Below, in pieces: positions 26,116 through 33,392 of a stretch of DNA of 64,000 nucleotides (its first letter is position 1; each line of letters starts with the position of its first letter). A program made the translations under genes and the position numbers. A model generated the notes under the pieces. It was not told where the DNA came from. It was given only the letters and a program-made list of their open reading frames with translations, and searched no databases. This DNA comes from Terriglobia bacterium (GTDB lineage: Bacteria; Acidobacteriota; Terriglobia; JAJPHL01): contig JAJPHL010000065.1 of assembly GCA_021325275.1 (NCBI GenBank), positions 1 to 64,000 of the forward strand. Direction: 5' to 3'.

Positions 26116-26888
26116 CACAGACTCTGCGTGTAGCGACGGAAAACGGCATCACGACGATCACGCTGGCTCGTCCCGAGCGGCGGAACGCCATTTCGTCGCG
26201 GATGATGGACGAACTCGCGCAGGCGCTTGAAACGGCGTCCGCGTCGGCGGCCACACGTCTGCTGGTGCTCACGGGCGAAGGCAAGGCATTTTGCGCGGGC
26301 ATGGATTTGGAGATGCTGCAAAAAGCCGCGTCGCAGAGCGTCGACGAAACACTCGACGATTCACGCCGAATGGCGCGGACGTTTTTGGCGCTATACCGAT
26401 TTCCCAAGCCGACGATCGCCGCCGTGAAAGGCGCCGCCATCGCCGGCGGTTGCGGTCTCGCGACGTTTTGCGATTTCACGATCGCCGCGCCGGAAGCGAA
26501 ATTCGGTTACACGGAAGTACGCATTGGATTCCTGCCGGCGCTGGTCTCGGTGTTTCTCAAGCGGCAGATCGGCGAGAAGCAGGCGAACGATTTACTGCTC
26601 ACCGGGCGCATCATCGACGCGGCCGAAGCGCTGCGCATGGGTTTAATCACGGAGGTTGTCGCCGAGCGGCCGCTGATGGAGCGCGTCCAGGAAATTGCTG
26701 CAATGCTCGTGGCAAACAGTCCCGAAAGCCTCACTCGTACGAAGCGTTTGTTGCGCGCGTTCACGTACGAAGATGTAGACCGCGAGATCGAACTAGCGAT
26801 CCGCGAAAATGCGGCGATCCGCAAAACCACCGATTTTCGCGAAGGCGTCGCATCGTTTCTGGAAAAGCGCGCGCCGAAGTGGTCTTAA
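26112..26888 (+). CDS. Enoyl-CoA hydratase/isomerase family protein (possibly methylglutaconyl-CoA hydratase)
   Basis: A 258-residue crotonase-fold enzyme. It shows the CoA and oxyanion-hole regions GKAFCAGMDLEML and KPTIAAVKGAAIAGGCGLATFCD, then GYTEVRIGFLPALVSVFL, in which the family's catalytic Glu is expected, and ITEVV. It begins with GTG 26112 overlapping the carboxyltransferase stop (GTGA), so the two are coupled. Placed after a methylcrotonyl-type carboxylase, the natural reading is 3-methylglutaconyl-CoA hydratase, the next step of leucine catabolism. The sequence alone does not exclude another enoyl-CoA substrate. Confidence 0.9.
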   Translation: MTQTLRVATENGITTITLARPERRNAISSRMMDELAQALETASASAATRLLVLTGEGKAFCAGMDLEMLQKAASQSVDETLDDSRRMARTFLALYRFPKPTIAAVKGAAIAGGCGLATFCDFTIAAPEAKFGYTEVRIGFLPALVSVFLKRQIGEKQANDLLLTGRIIDAAEALRMGLITEVVAERPLMERVQEIAAMLVANSPESLTRTKRLLRAFTYEDVDREIELAIRENAAIRKTTDFREGVASFLEKRAPKWS

Positions 26889-26890
26889 CG

Positions 26891-26973
26891 AACCACAAAG
26901 ACACGAAGGACACCAAGAAAACCTTGATTGACTGGTTCCTGGTTTTCTTTGTGTTCTTTGTGCCTTTGTGGTT
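26891..26973. terminator. 33-base imperfect inverted repeat (CACAAAG type)
   Basis: Arms 26891-26923 and 26941-26973 match at 29 of 33 positions and enclose 17 bases. They contain AACCACAAAG and its complement CTTTGTGGTT. The hairpin exactly fills the space between the convergent hydratase and M16 peptidase genes. 'Accacaaaggcacaaag' hairpins recur between genes in acidobacterial and other soil genomes. It probably acts as a bidirectional terminator or is a dispersed repeat. Confidence 0.6.
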
Positions 26974-26981
26974 CAGTTCGG

Positions 26982-29186
26982 TTATTTCGGCTTTTCTGCC
27001 AGCTTCTTCACGTCGGGACTCGTGTTGGCCTTTTGCTCGGACACCGTGACGTCGATGTACTTTTGTCCATTCAGGGACGCGGACGTTTTGAACGGCAGTT
27101 TGACGCCGTTCACGTCGCGATAGTCGCCGAGCGTTTCCTCGACATCGCCGGGACCCAGCGGCGTGGTGCCGTGATAAGCCCGCTTCACCACCGCGCCTTG
27201 CGGGTCGACGGTGAGATGCACTTGCATCGTTCCCGACGTCACCAGCAGCACGTCGTTCGCGCCGTCCTTCTTCTCATACGAAATAGTCGGATTGCCGACG
27301 CCGGAGAGAAGATTGGGAAGCGTCCGGAAATTGCTTTCGCGCGCGTCGGATTTTTGCGCGTCGGTCAAATCGGTGATGCCGCCCATTCCTAATGCCCATC
27401 CGGTCTTGCCGTCGAAGAAATTGCCGAAATCACCGAACGGAAGATGGATGTCGGAGCGGCTGACGTCCGGGAAGACGTTCACTTGGTGCACTTCCAGCTC
27501 AATGTCGCCTTGCGGAGTGCTCAACTGCGCCTTCGCCTTCATATCGACATCTTTCAGCGCCCGGATTTTTTCGATCCCGCCTTCGTATTGAAGCACCCGC
27601 ATGATCACCGGCCGCGCTTGTTCCAGCGACGCCGTACTCGCGGCGGGTTTCGCCGCGCCACCGCGGCCGCCGCCGGGCGTGGGTTTGGTGGTCGCGATGG
27701 TGATATCCACGTCATTTACGTGGCCGCCCGCGTAATTCAGCGCGGTCAGCGGCTTGTCGAAATCTTTATCCTTGCCGACAACCACAATCGCGAGACTCGC
27801 CGGCTGCAAACGGCGCTGCGCCACGCGCAGCACGTCGGCTTTGGTTACTTTCTCCACGTTCGAGCGATACTTCTCGAGGAAATCCGCGGGATAGTGGTAA
27901 TACTCATACGTCATCACGCGGTCCAGCGTTTGGCTGACGTCCTCAAAATTGAAAACGAAGTTGTTGAGGATCGTTTCCTTCGCGATCTTCAATTCCTCAT
28001 CGCTGACTTCCTTCTCACGAATGTCCTTGATCTCCTTCAGCACTGCCTCGATCGCCTTTTCAGTGGATTCCGACTTCGTTCCCACGGCGATCGCGAACAG
28101 TCCCGGGTGATCGAAGCCCGCGGACCACGATCCGCCCGCTTCGTACGCCAAGCCCATCGCGCTGCGGACGTGGCGCGTCAGCCGGCTGGAGAATCCGCCT
28201 TCGCACAACACTGTCGACATCACCGTTGTCGCGAAGAAATCGGGATCGTCGAAGCGTCCGCCGATTTGTCCCACGCGAATGTTCGACTGATTCACGTCTT
28301 CCTTCTTGATGAGATTCACGCTCGGCTTCAAGTTGGGATCCACCTGTGGCACCGGAGGCAGGTCTAGCTTGGCCGGCTTCCAATCGGCGAATGCTTTTTC
28401 GATCTTGGCTTTCATTTCCGCGGCGTTGAAATCGCCGCGCACGCCGAGCATCACGTTGTTCGGATGATAGTAGCGCTCGTAAAATGCGGTGAGATCCGCG
28501 CGCGTGATGGCGTCGATGGTCCACACTTCGCTCTGTGCGGCGTAAGGGCTATCCGCTCCGTACACGGCTCTGCGGAATTCCCGGCGCGCGATTTCCTCGG
28601 GCTCGTCGTTGCGCCGCGAGATGGCCGTCTTCGCCTGCACTTTGGCGAGATCGATTTTTTCCTGGCGGAACGCCGGATGCATCAGCATGTCGGCGAAAAT
28701 CGCCAGCACTTTGTCCGCGTCGCCGCGCTGCGCGCCGAAACTGGCGCCGGCGTTGTCGGGGCCGACGTTCGTTTCCACGCGTGCCGCGATCGCTTCCAGC
28801 TCTTCGTCGAGTTGATCGCCGGTCTTGGTCGTGGTACCGCCGGTGCGCATCGACGCGCCGAAGATTCCGCCGAGTCCCGTCTTGTCCGCGGGAATCCAGC
28901 GCGCTCCCGCGCGGATAATCGCGTGACCGTCGACGAACGGCAGCGTGTGATCTTCCACCAGGAACAGCTTCATGCCGTTCGGCAACTCGAAGCGTTGCAC
29001 GTCCGGTAGATGGATGTCGCCGAGCTTCGGGTAGACGATTTGGTTCCACGCCTTCGCGCCTGTACTCGCCGCGGCGGGAGCACCGGCCGCCGGTGCGGCC
29101 TGCTTCGGCGCGGGTTTGGCGGGGGCTTGCGCGCACACCAGGAGCGCGCCGACAACGACAGAAATGAAAAATGAACGCGACTTCAT
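26982..29186 (-). CDS. Exported M16 peptidase-like protein lacking the zinc motif, with LolA-like tail
   Basis: A 734-residue exported protein with signal sequence SRSFFISVVVGALLVCAQ. Two M16 (pitrilysin) domains span about 60-510. The first keeps the fold (LPNGMKLFLVEDHTLPFVDG) but where active members have HxxEH this one reads LGGIFGAS, so it cannot bind zinc in the usual way. The second ends in RRLQPASLAIVVVG. A beta-rich C-terminal domain (about 535-734: DIELEVHQVNVFPDVSRSD...) resembles the outer-membrane lipoprotein carrier LolA/LolB fold. The start at 29186 follows GAGAGGA. The gene follows an active M16 gene, probably its heterodimer partner. Confidence 0.88.
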   Translation of the reverse strand: MKSRSFFISVVVGALLVCAQAPAKPAPKQAAPAAGAPAAASTGAKAWNQIVYPKLGDIHLPDVQRFELPNGMKLFLVEDHTLPFVDGHAIIRAGARWIPADKTGLGGIFGASMRTGGTTTKTGDQLDEELEAIAARVETNVGPDNAGASFGAQRGDADKVLAIFADMLMHPAFRQEKIDLAKVQAKTAISRRNDEPEEIARREFRRAVYGADSPYAAQSEVWTIDAITRADLTAFYERYYHPNNVMLGVRGDFNAAEMKAKIEKAFADWKPAKLDLPPVPQVDPNLKPSVNLIKKEDVNQSNIRVGQIGGRFDDPDFFATTVMSTVLCEGGFSSRLTRHVRSAMGLAYEAGGSWSAGFDHPGLFAIAVGTKSESTEKAIEAVLKEIKDIREKEVSDEELKIAKETILNNFVFNFEDVSQTLDRVMTYEYYHYPADFLEKYRSNVEKVTKADVLRVAQRRLQPASLAIVVVGKDKDFDKPLTALNYAGGHVNDVDITIATTKPTPGGGRGGAAKPAASTASLEQARPVIMRVLQYEGGIEKIRALKDVDMKAKAQLSTPQGDIELEVHQVNVFPDVSRSDIHLPFGDFGNFFDGKTGWALGMGGITDLTDAQKSDARESNFRTLPNLLSGVGNPTISYEKKDGANDVLLVTSGTMQVHLTVDPQGAVVKRAYHGTTPLGPGDVEETLGDYRDVNGVKLPFKTSASLNGQKYIDVTVSEQKANTSPDVKKLAEKPK

Positions 29187-29221
29187 AAATTTTCCTCTCG
29201 GCGAATTCAACAAAAGCCCGC

Positions 29222-30781
29222 TTACGATTTCGGTTTCTCCGGCGCCTTTTCGGGCGGCACGATTACACCAATCGTGCGATTGCGTTTCACGAAACACGTC
29301 CGGGCCACGCGCTGGATATCGTCTGCTGTGACCGCGCCGATTTCGTCAATGTCCTTGAAGAGTTGCCGCCAGTCGCCTTCGACCGCCTGGTTTTCGGCGA
29401 GCGCGCCGGCCAAGCCTTCCATCGACCGCAAACTTCTGATCACGCCCGCGCGCGTGCGTGTCTTCACTTGTTCCAATTGCTCGGACGAAATCTTTTCCGT
29501 CTTCAGCCGCTCGATTTGCTCGTCGACGGCTTTCAGGTTTTCGTCGGTGGTGTGTCCGGCGCTGGGCACGGTGAGGAAGATGAACAAGCCCGGATATTTT
29601 TCGCCCGGAAATCCCGTGACCGCCTGCGCGGCCACCGCGATTTTCTTTTCTTTCACCAAGCTCTTGTACAGCCAACTGGTGCGGCCTTCACCCAGGATGT
29701 CGCTGATTGCTTCGAACACGGCGTGATCCTTATCGCGCGCCGCGCCCTTGTGATATCCGACCAACAAATACGGCTGCGCCGCCGCTTCCACTTCCACGCG
29801 ATGCTCGCCTTGTTGCGGCGGCTCGACGGTGCGCACCGGCTGCGGTCCCGGTTTCTTCGGCAGACGCCCGAAGTACGTTTCGGCCAGCCGCTTTACTTCC
29901 TTGGGATTCACGTCGCCGACGATCGCGGCGGTCATCGCCGACGCCACGTAGTGATCGCGGAAATATTTCTCCGCTTCGGCGTGCGTCACGTTACTGATTT
30001 CGCTGCGATGCCCCACGACGGGATTGTGATACGGATGCGCTTTGTACGCGGCCGCCAGGAAATCCTCGAGGAGCTTGCCGAACGGATCGCTTTCGGTGCG
30101 CATGTTGCGCTCTTCCAGCACCACGTCGCGCTCCTTGTAGAACTCGCGCAGCACCGGATCGAGATAGCGCGCCGACTCCATGCTGAACCACAACTCCAAT
30201 TTGTTGGAGGGCAGGGAAAACGTGTATTGCGTGGAATCGTACTCGGTGCCGGCGTTCAATCCTTCGGCGCCCGCGCGTTCCAGAATCTTCGAGAACTCTT
30301 CGCGCACTTCCTCGGGATTCGAATTGTCGGCGGCCTCCGATGCTTTTTCGAACGATTCCTGAAGCGATTTCACCTTCGCCGGATCGGGATCGAGTTTGGC
30401 GCGCTCGGCGTTGAGCGCCGCGTACGCCGCGTCGGCCGCGTCCATCGCTTTCTTCTCAGCGGCGTAATTGCGCGTGCCGATGGTGCGCGTGCCCTTGAAG
30501 GCCATGTGTTCGAACAAGTGCGAAATGCCCGTGATGCCGGTGACCTCGTCCACCGCGCCCACGTCCACGTAAAGCTCGAACGCCACGACCGGCACTTGAT
30601 GCCGCTCCACAACGATGAACTTCATGCCGTTGGCGAGCGTGAACTCGCTCACCGACTTTTCGAACGTGGCGAGGGAAAATTCGCCAGTGTCGGCTTTCTG
30701 GGCCGCTTTCGCGGGCGTCCATCCCGCCGGACACATCGCCAGCACCAGCATGAAGATCAAAGGAAATCGCAATCGACGCAT
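29222..30781 (-). CDS. Exported M16 zinc metallopeptidase (active subunit)
   Basis: A 519-residue pitrilysin-family protease with signal sequence LRFPLIFMLVLAMCPAGW. The inverted zinc motif H-x-x-E-H is present in GISHLFEHMAFKG. The third zinc ligand is probably the first Glu of RDVVLEERNMR. A second M16 domain follows (VGDVNPKEVKRLAETYFGRLPKK). Such proteases degrade peptides in the periplasm. I chose ATG 30781 because GGAGGG precedes it; the frame is open to 30862. The next gene encodes the zinc-less partner, 35 bases on, so the two likely form one complementary heterodimer. Confidence 0.93.
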   Translation of the reverse strand: MRRLRFPLIFMLVLAMCPAGWTPAKAAQKADTGEFSLATFEKSVSEFTLANGMKFIVVERHQVPVVAFELYVDVGAVDEVTGITGISHLFEHMAFKGTRTIGTRNYAAEKKAMDAADAAYAALNAERAKLDPDPAKVKSLQESFEKASEAADNSNPEEVREEFSKILERAGAEGLNAGTEYDSTQYTFSLPSNKLELWFSMESARYLDPVLREFYKERDVVLEERNMRTESDPFGKLLEDFLAAAYKAHPYHNPVVGHRSEISNVTHAEAEKYFRDHYVASAMTAAIVGDVNPKEVKRLAETYFGRLPKKPGPQPVRTVEPPQQGEHRVEVEAAAQPYLLVGYHKGAARDKDHAVFEAISDILGEGRTSWLYKSLVKEKKIAVAAQAVTGFPGEKYPGLFIFLTVPSAGHTTDENLKAVDEQIERLKTEKISSEQLEQVKTRTRAGVIRSLRSMEGLAGALAENQAVEGDWRQLFKDIDEIGAVTADDIQRVARTCFVKRNRTIGVIVPPEKAPEKPKS

Positions 30782-30886
30782 GACTTGCCCTCCGAAAACC
30801 AAGGTATCAGCGTAGCACATGAACATAGGCGTAAAAGGTCGTAAAACCAAACAGTAGGACACGCGTCCCCGCCTGTTCCGCCATTG

Positions 30887-30909
30887 GCGCGGACAAGAAA
30901 CGTCCGCGC
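30887..30909. repeat. Small hairpin GCGCGGAC/GTCCGCGC
   Basis: Eight-base arms (30887-30894 and 30902-30909) enclose aagaaac between the M16 start and the LON-domain gene stop. It lies upstream of the M16 promoter region and downstream of the LON-domain gene, both read leftward. It may be a terminator of the LON-domain gene or a dispersed repeat. Confidence 0.4.
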
Positions 30910-30941
30910 AACCGACGGCTCGACGCCGCTGGAAAATCAGT

Positions 30942-30961
30942 GACCGGCGACCACGCCGGTC
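30942..30961. terminator. GACCGGCG/CGCCGGTC hairpin after the LON-domain gene
   Basis: Eight-base perfect arms (30942-30949 and 30954-30961) with a 4-base loop, immediately downstream of the LON-domain stop at 30962. The tight GC-rich stem fits a terminator core, but no U-run follows. The 'gaccggcgacc...gccggtc' form also occurs as a dispersed repeat in related genomes. Confidence 0.4.
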
Positions 30962-31588
30962 CTACCGCCCGTGACCGTTCGTGCCGGCGCGGGCGCGGAC
31001 CTTGGAAATCAATTTCAAGTGGCTGAGCAGTTTTTCCAGGCAGTCGGACACTTGCTCCATGCGTTCGCCTTCCGAACGCATCGCCAGGAGCGATTGCTTG
31101 AAATCGTTATCGACAGGCATGGGCGCCATCAGCGCGAACGAAAGCGGGCGCGCTTCCGCGGCGACTTCGTTTTTGCGGCGCTCGTCGGCGTCGGTGAAAA
31201 GCAAATCCAATACTTGCGCATGCAGTTCCAGAGCATGGCGGCGATCGGCGGGATCGGCGCTTGGCTCCTCGTCGTCAAAGAATTGTACGGCCGCGCGCAA
31301 AAAAGCCCGCTCCTGGTCGAGGAACAACACTTCGAAGCGCCGTCCGCCGCCGGTCTCGATGTCCAAGCGGCCGTCGTCGTAGCGGCGCGTGACTTCCGAC
31401 ACCGTCGCGGTGCATCCGATGTTGACGATGGAGTTGTCTTTCGCTTGAATGATGCCGAATTCGCTCTGTTTTTCCAGGCACTCGCCGATCATTTCCTTGT
31501 AACGTTCCTCGAAGATGTGCAGGGAAAGCGACTGGCCGGGGAAAAGCACCAACTCCAGAGGAAACAAGGGCAGGAGCAGAGACTCCAT
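30962..31588 (-). CDS. LON substrate-binding domain protein
   Basis: A 208-residue protein consisting of the N-terminal domain of Lon (PUA-like LAN domain) without ATPase or protease parts. Conserved features are LPLFPLELVLFPGQSLSLHIFEERYKEM, GTATVSEVTRRYDDGRLDIE with GGRRFEVL, and a helical C-terminal part. Stand-alone LON-domain proteins are widespread and little studied; roles in substrate recognition or quality control are proposed. It is a single gene whose start faces the MFS gene 28 bases away. The full Lon protease is encoded elsewhere in the window. Confidence 0.9.
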   Translation of the reverse strand: MESLLLPLFPLELVLFPGQSLSLHIFEERYKEMIGECLEKQSEFGIIQAKDNSIVNIGCTATVSEVTRRYDDGRLDIETGGGRRFEVLFLDQERAFLRAAVQFFDDEEPSADPADRRHALELHAQVLDLLFTDADERRKNEVAAEARPLSFALMAPMPVDNDFKQSLLAMRSEGERMEQVSDCLEKLLSHLKLISKVRARAGTNGHGR

Positions 31589-31615
31589 TCAAGAATTATA
31601 CGATAATGGCGAAGC

Positions 31616-32842
31616 TTGCCAAACACGCCCGATCACTCGCGCTACAAATGGTACGTCGTCGGCATGCTCTGGTGGACCGGCTTCTTTAACTACGCCGACC
31701 GCCAGGCGATCTTCTCCGTTTTCCCCCTGCTCGAAAAACAATTCCATCTCGACATCGTGCAACTCGGCTGGTTGGGATCGAGTTTCGCGCTGGTCTACGG
31801 CTTGGCGTCGCCGCTGGCCGGCGCGGTGGTCGATCGCGTGCGGCGCAAGAGCGCGATCCTGGGCGGGCTCTACGTATGGAGCGCGATTTGCGCGGCCACC
31901 GCGTGGTCGCGCACCTTCGCGCAATTGCTTTTCTTCCGCGCCGCCGAAGGATTGGGCGAAGCGTTTTATTTCCCGGCGTCGATGTCGACGATCTCCGCGT
32001 ATCACGGAAAAGAAACCCGCTCGCGTGCCATGGGATTGCATCAAACCAGCGTCTACGCCGGGTCCATCGCCGGCGGATTCTTTGGCGGATTGATCGCCGC
32101 GTACTATGGCTGGCGATACTCGTTCGTGGTCTTCGGTGGACTGGGCATGTTATTGGGCGTGTTCTTGTACTTTGGATTGCGCGAACCGCAACGCGCGCCG
32201 ACCGTGGTGGCAAGCGCGGGCTCGCTGCGCGACGTGTTGCGCACTCCCGCGGCGTGGCTGTTGCTGGGAGCGTTCTTGTTGAACAATTTCGTCGCCGTGG
32301 TGCTGCTGACTTGGATGCCGAAATTCTTGTACGACGAATTTCACCTCGGACTCGCGATGTCCGGCCTGACCGCCACGATCTTCGTGCAACTCGCCAGCAT
32401 GTTGGGATCGCCCGCCGGAGGATGGCTCGCCGACTGGTGGCGCCGACGGACTCCCGGCGGCCGAATGCTCGTGCAAGGCGTAAGCGTTCTGGCGGGCGCG
32501 CCGTTCGTGGCGTTGTGTGGTCAAACGCGTTCCGTGCCGGTGTTGATTCTGGCGCTCACGATTTGGGGATGGTTCAAAGGGATGCACGACGCCAACATTT
32601 TTGCGTCGCTTTACGACGTGATTCCCGTGGAAGCGCAAGGCAAAGCCGCGGGACTGATGAACATGACCGGATGGCTAGGCGGGGGCGCGACGGCGCCGGT
32701 GGCGATCGGATATTTGGCGCGCGCCGTCGGCTTGCGCGCGGCGATTTCGTTTACCGCGGCGGCGTACGTGGTCGCGGCAGTGTTGTTGTTCGCCGCCGCC
32801 AACGAGATGAAACGTCGGTCGGTGCAATTCTTAAGGGGCTAA
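31616..32842 (+). CDS. MFS transporter (ACS/GlpT-like family)
   Basis: A 408-residue permease with about 12 hydrophobic helices. Helix 1 reads WYVVGMLWWTGFFNYADRQAI, matching the 'NYxDR' signature of anion:cation symporters and related MFS members. The helix 2-3 loop has GAVVDRVRRKSAI, in place of the usual D-R-x-G-R-R. The substrate is probably an organic anion but cannot be named. The start is TTG 31616, since an in-frame TAA precedes it and the next Met lies inside helix 1. The downstream DUF4258 gene begins 2 bases after the stop. Confidence 0.9.
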   Translation: MPNTPDHSRYKWYVVGMLWWTGFFNYADRQAIFSVFPLLEKQFHLDIVQLGWLGSSFALVYGLASPLAGAVVDRVRRKSAILGGLYVWSAICAATAWSRTFAQLLFFRAAEGLGEAFYFPASMSTISAYHGKETRSRAMGLHQTSVYAGSIAGGFFGGLIAAYYGWRYSFVVFGGLGMLLGVFLYFGLREPQRAPTVVASAGSLRDVLRTPAAWLLLGAFLLNNFVAVVLLTWMPKFLYDEFHLGLAMSGLTATIFVQLASMLGSPAGGWLADWWRRRTPGGRMLVQGVSVLAGAPFVALCGQTRSVPVLILALTIWGWFKGMHDANIFASLYDVIPVEAQGKAAGLMNMTGWLGGGATAPVAIGYLARAVGLRAAISFTAAAYVVAAVLLFAAANEMKRRSVQFLRG

Positions 32843-32844
32843 TC

Positions 32845-33129
32845 GTGTTTAAGAAGGAGTTGCTGGTATTTCGACAGAAAGTCCGGACGTTGGCCTACGT
32901 TGTCACGGTCCATGCCGACGAAGCAATGTCGGATGACGATCTCTTGCCTCTCGATCTCGAGAATGTGATTCTAACCGGCGAAATCGTCGAGAGACAAACA
33001 GATCGAGAGACGGGCGAGTTGAAATATCGCGTGGTCGGTGCAACACTGGACGGGGACTCCGCAGAAGCCGTGGTCAAACTAGGGGCCACCGGCAAACTGA
33101 TCTTCCTTACCGTATACTTGATTGTATGA
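32845..33129 (+). CDS. DUF4258 domain protein, probable toxin of a YgiT-linked pair
   Basis: A 94-residue protein whose second half (ELKYRVVGATLDGDSAEAVVKL, then KLIFLTVYLI) matches the DUF4258 pattern, small RelE-like folds often encoded beside antitoxins. The GTG start is supported by AAGGGG (32833-32838) six bases upstream, although that site lies in the end of the MFS gene. It overlaps the zinc-finger gene by 4 bases (ATGA), the tight coupling usual for toxin-antitoxin pairs. Ribonuclease-like activity is an inference from fold, with no catalytic residues I can assign. Confidence 0.75.
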   Translation: MFKKELLVFRQKVRTLAYVVTVHADEAMSDDDLLPLDLENVILTGEIVERQTDRETGELKYRVVGATLDGDSAEAVVKLGATGKLIFLTVYLIV

Positions 33130-33386
33130 GCACTGGATTCACAGTCTGTGACAACTGCGGGGAGCGTACTGCGAAGGTTCGCCGGATGTCCCGATGTTAT
33201 GGTCGCGGCCGGCAGATGCTGGTGATCGAAAACGTGCCAGTGGTTTCTTGCCGGAATTGTGGAGAGTCCTATATGACGGCGGATACCGTGCGCCGTGTTC
33301 AAGACATTCGCCAGCATAACGGCGCCAAATCGCGCACGTCAACGCGACGCTTGGTCGGTGTGGTAAGTTACGCCAAAGCCAGCTAG
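33126..33386 (+). CDS. YgiT-type zinc-finger protein, probable antitoxin
   Basis: An 86-residue protein with two CxxC pairs, C8-x2-C11 and C42-x2-C45, the zinc ribbon of the MqsA/YgiT antitoxin N-terminus. The intervening strand NVPVVSC precedes the second pair. The C-terminal part (TADTVRRVQDIRQHNGAKSR) is basic and helical, but too short for the complete helix-turn-helix of MqsA. It follows the DUF4258 gene with a 4-base overlap, so the two probably neutralise each other as a type II pair. It may also have been lost or gained as a cassette. Confidence 0.8.
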   Translation: MSTGFTVCDNCGERTAKVRRMSRCYGRGRQMLVIENVPVVSCRNCGESYMTADTVRRVQDIRQHNGAKSRTSTRRLVGVVSYAKAS

Positions 33387-33392
33387 CCCGCC

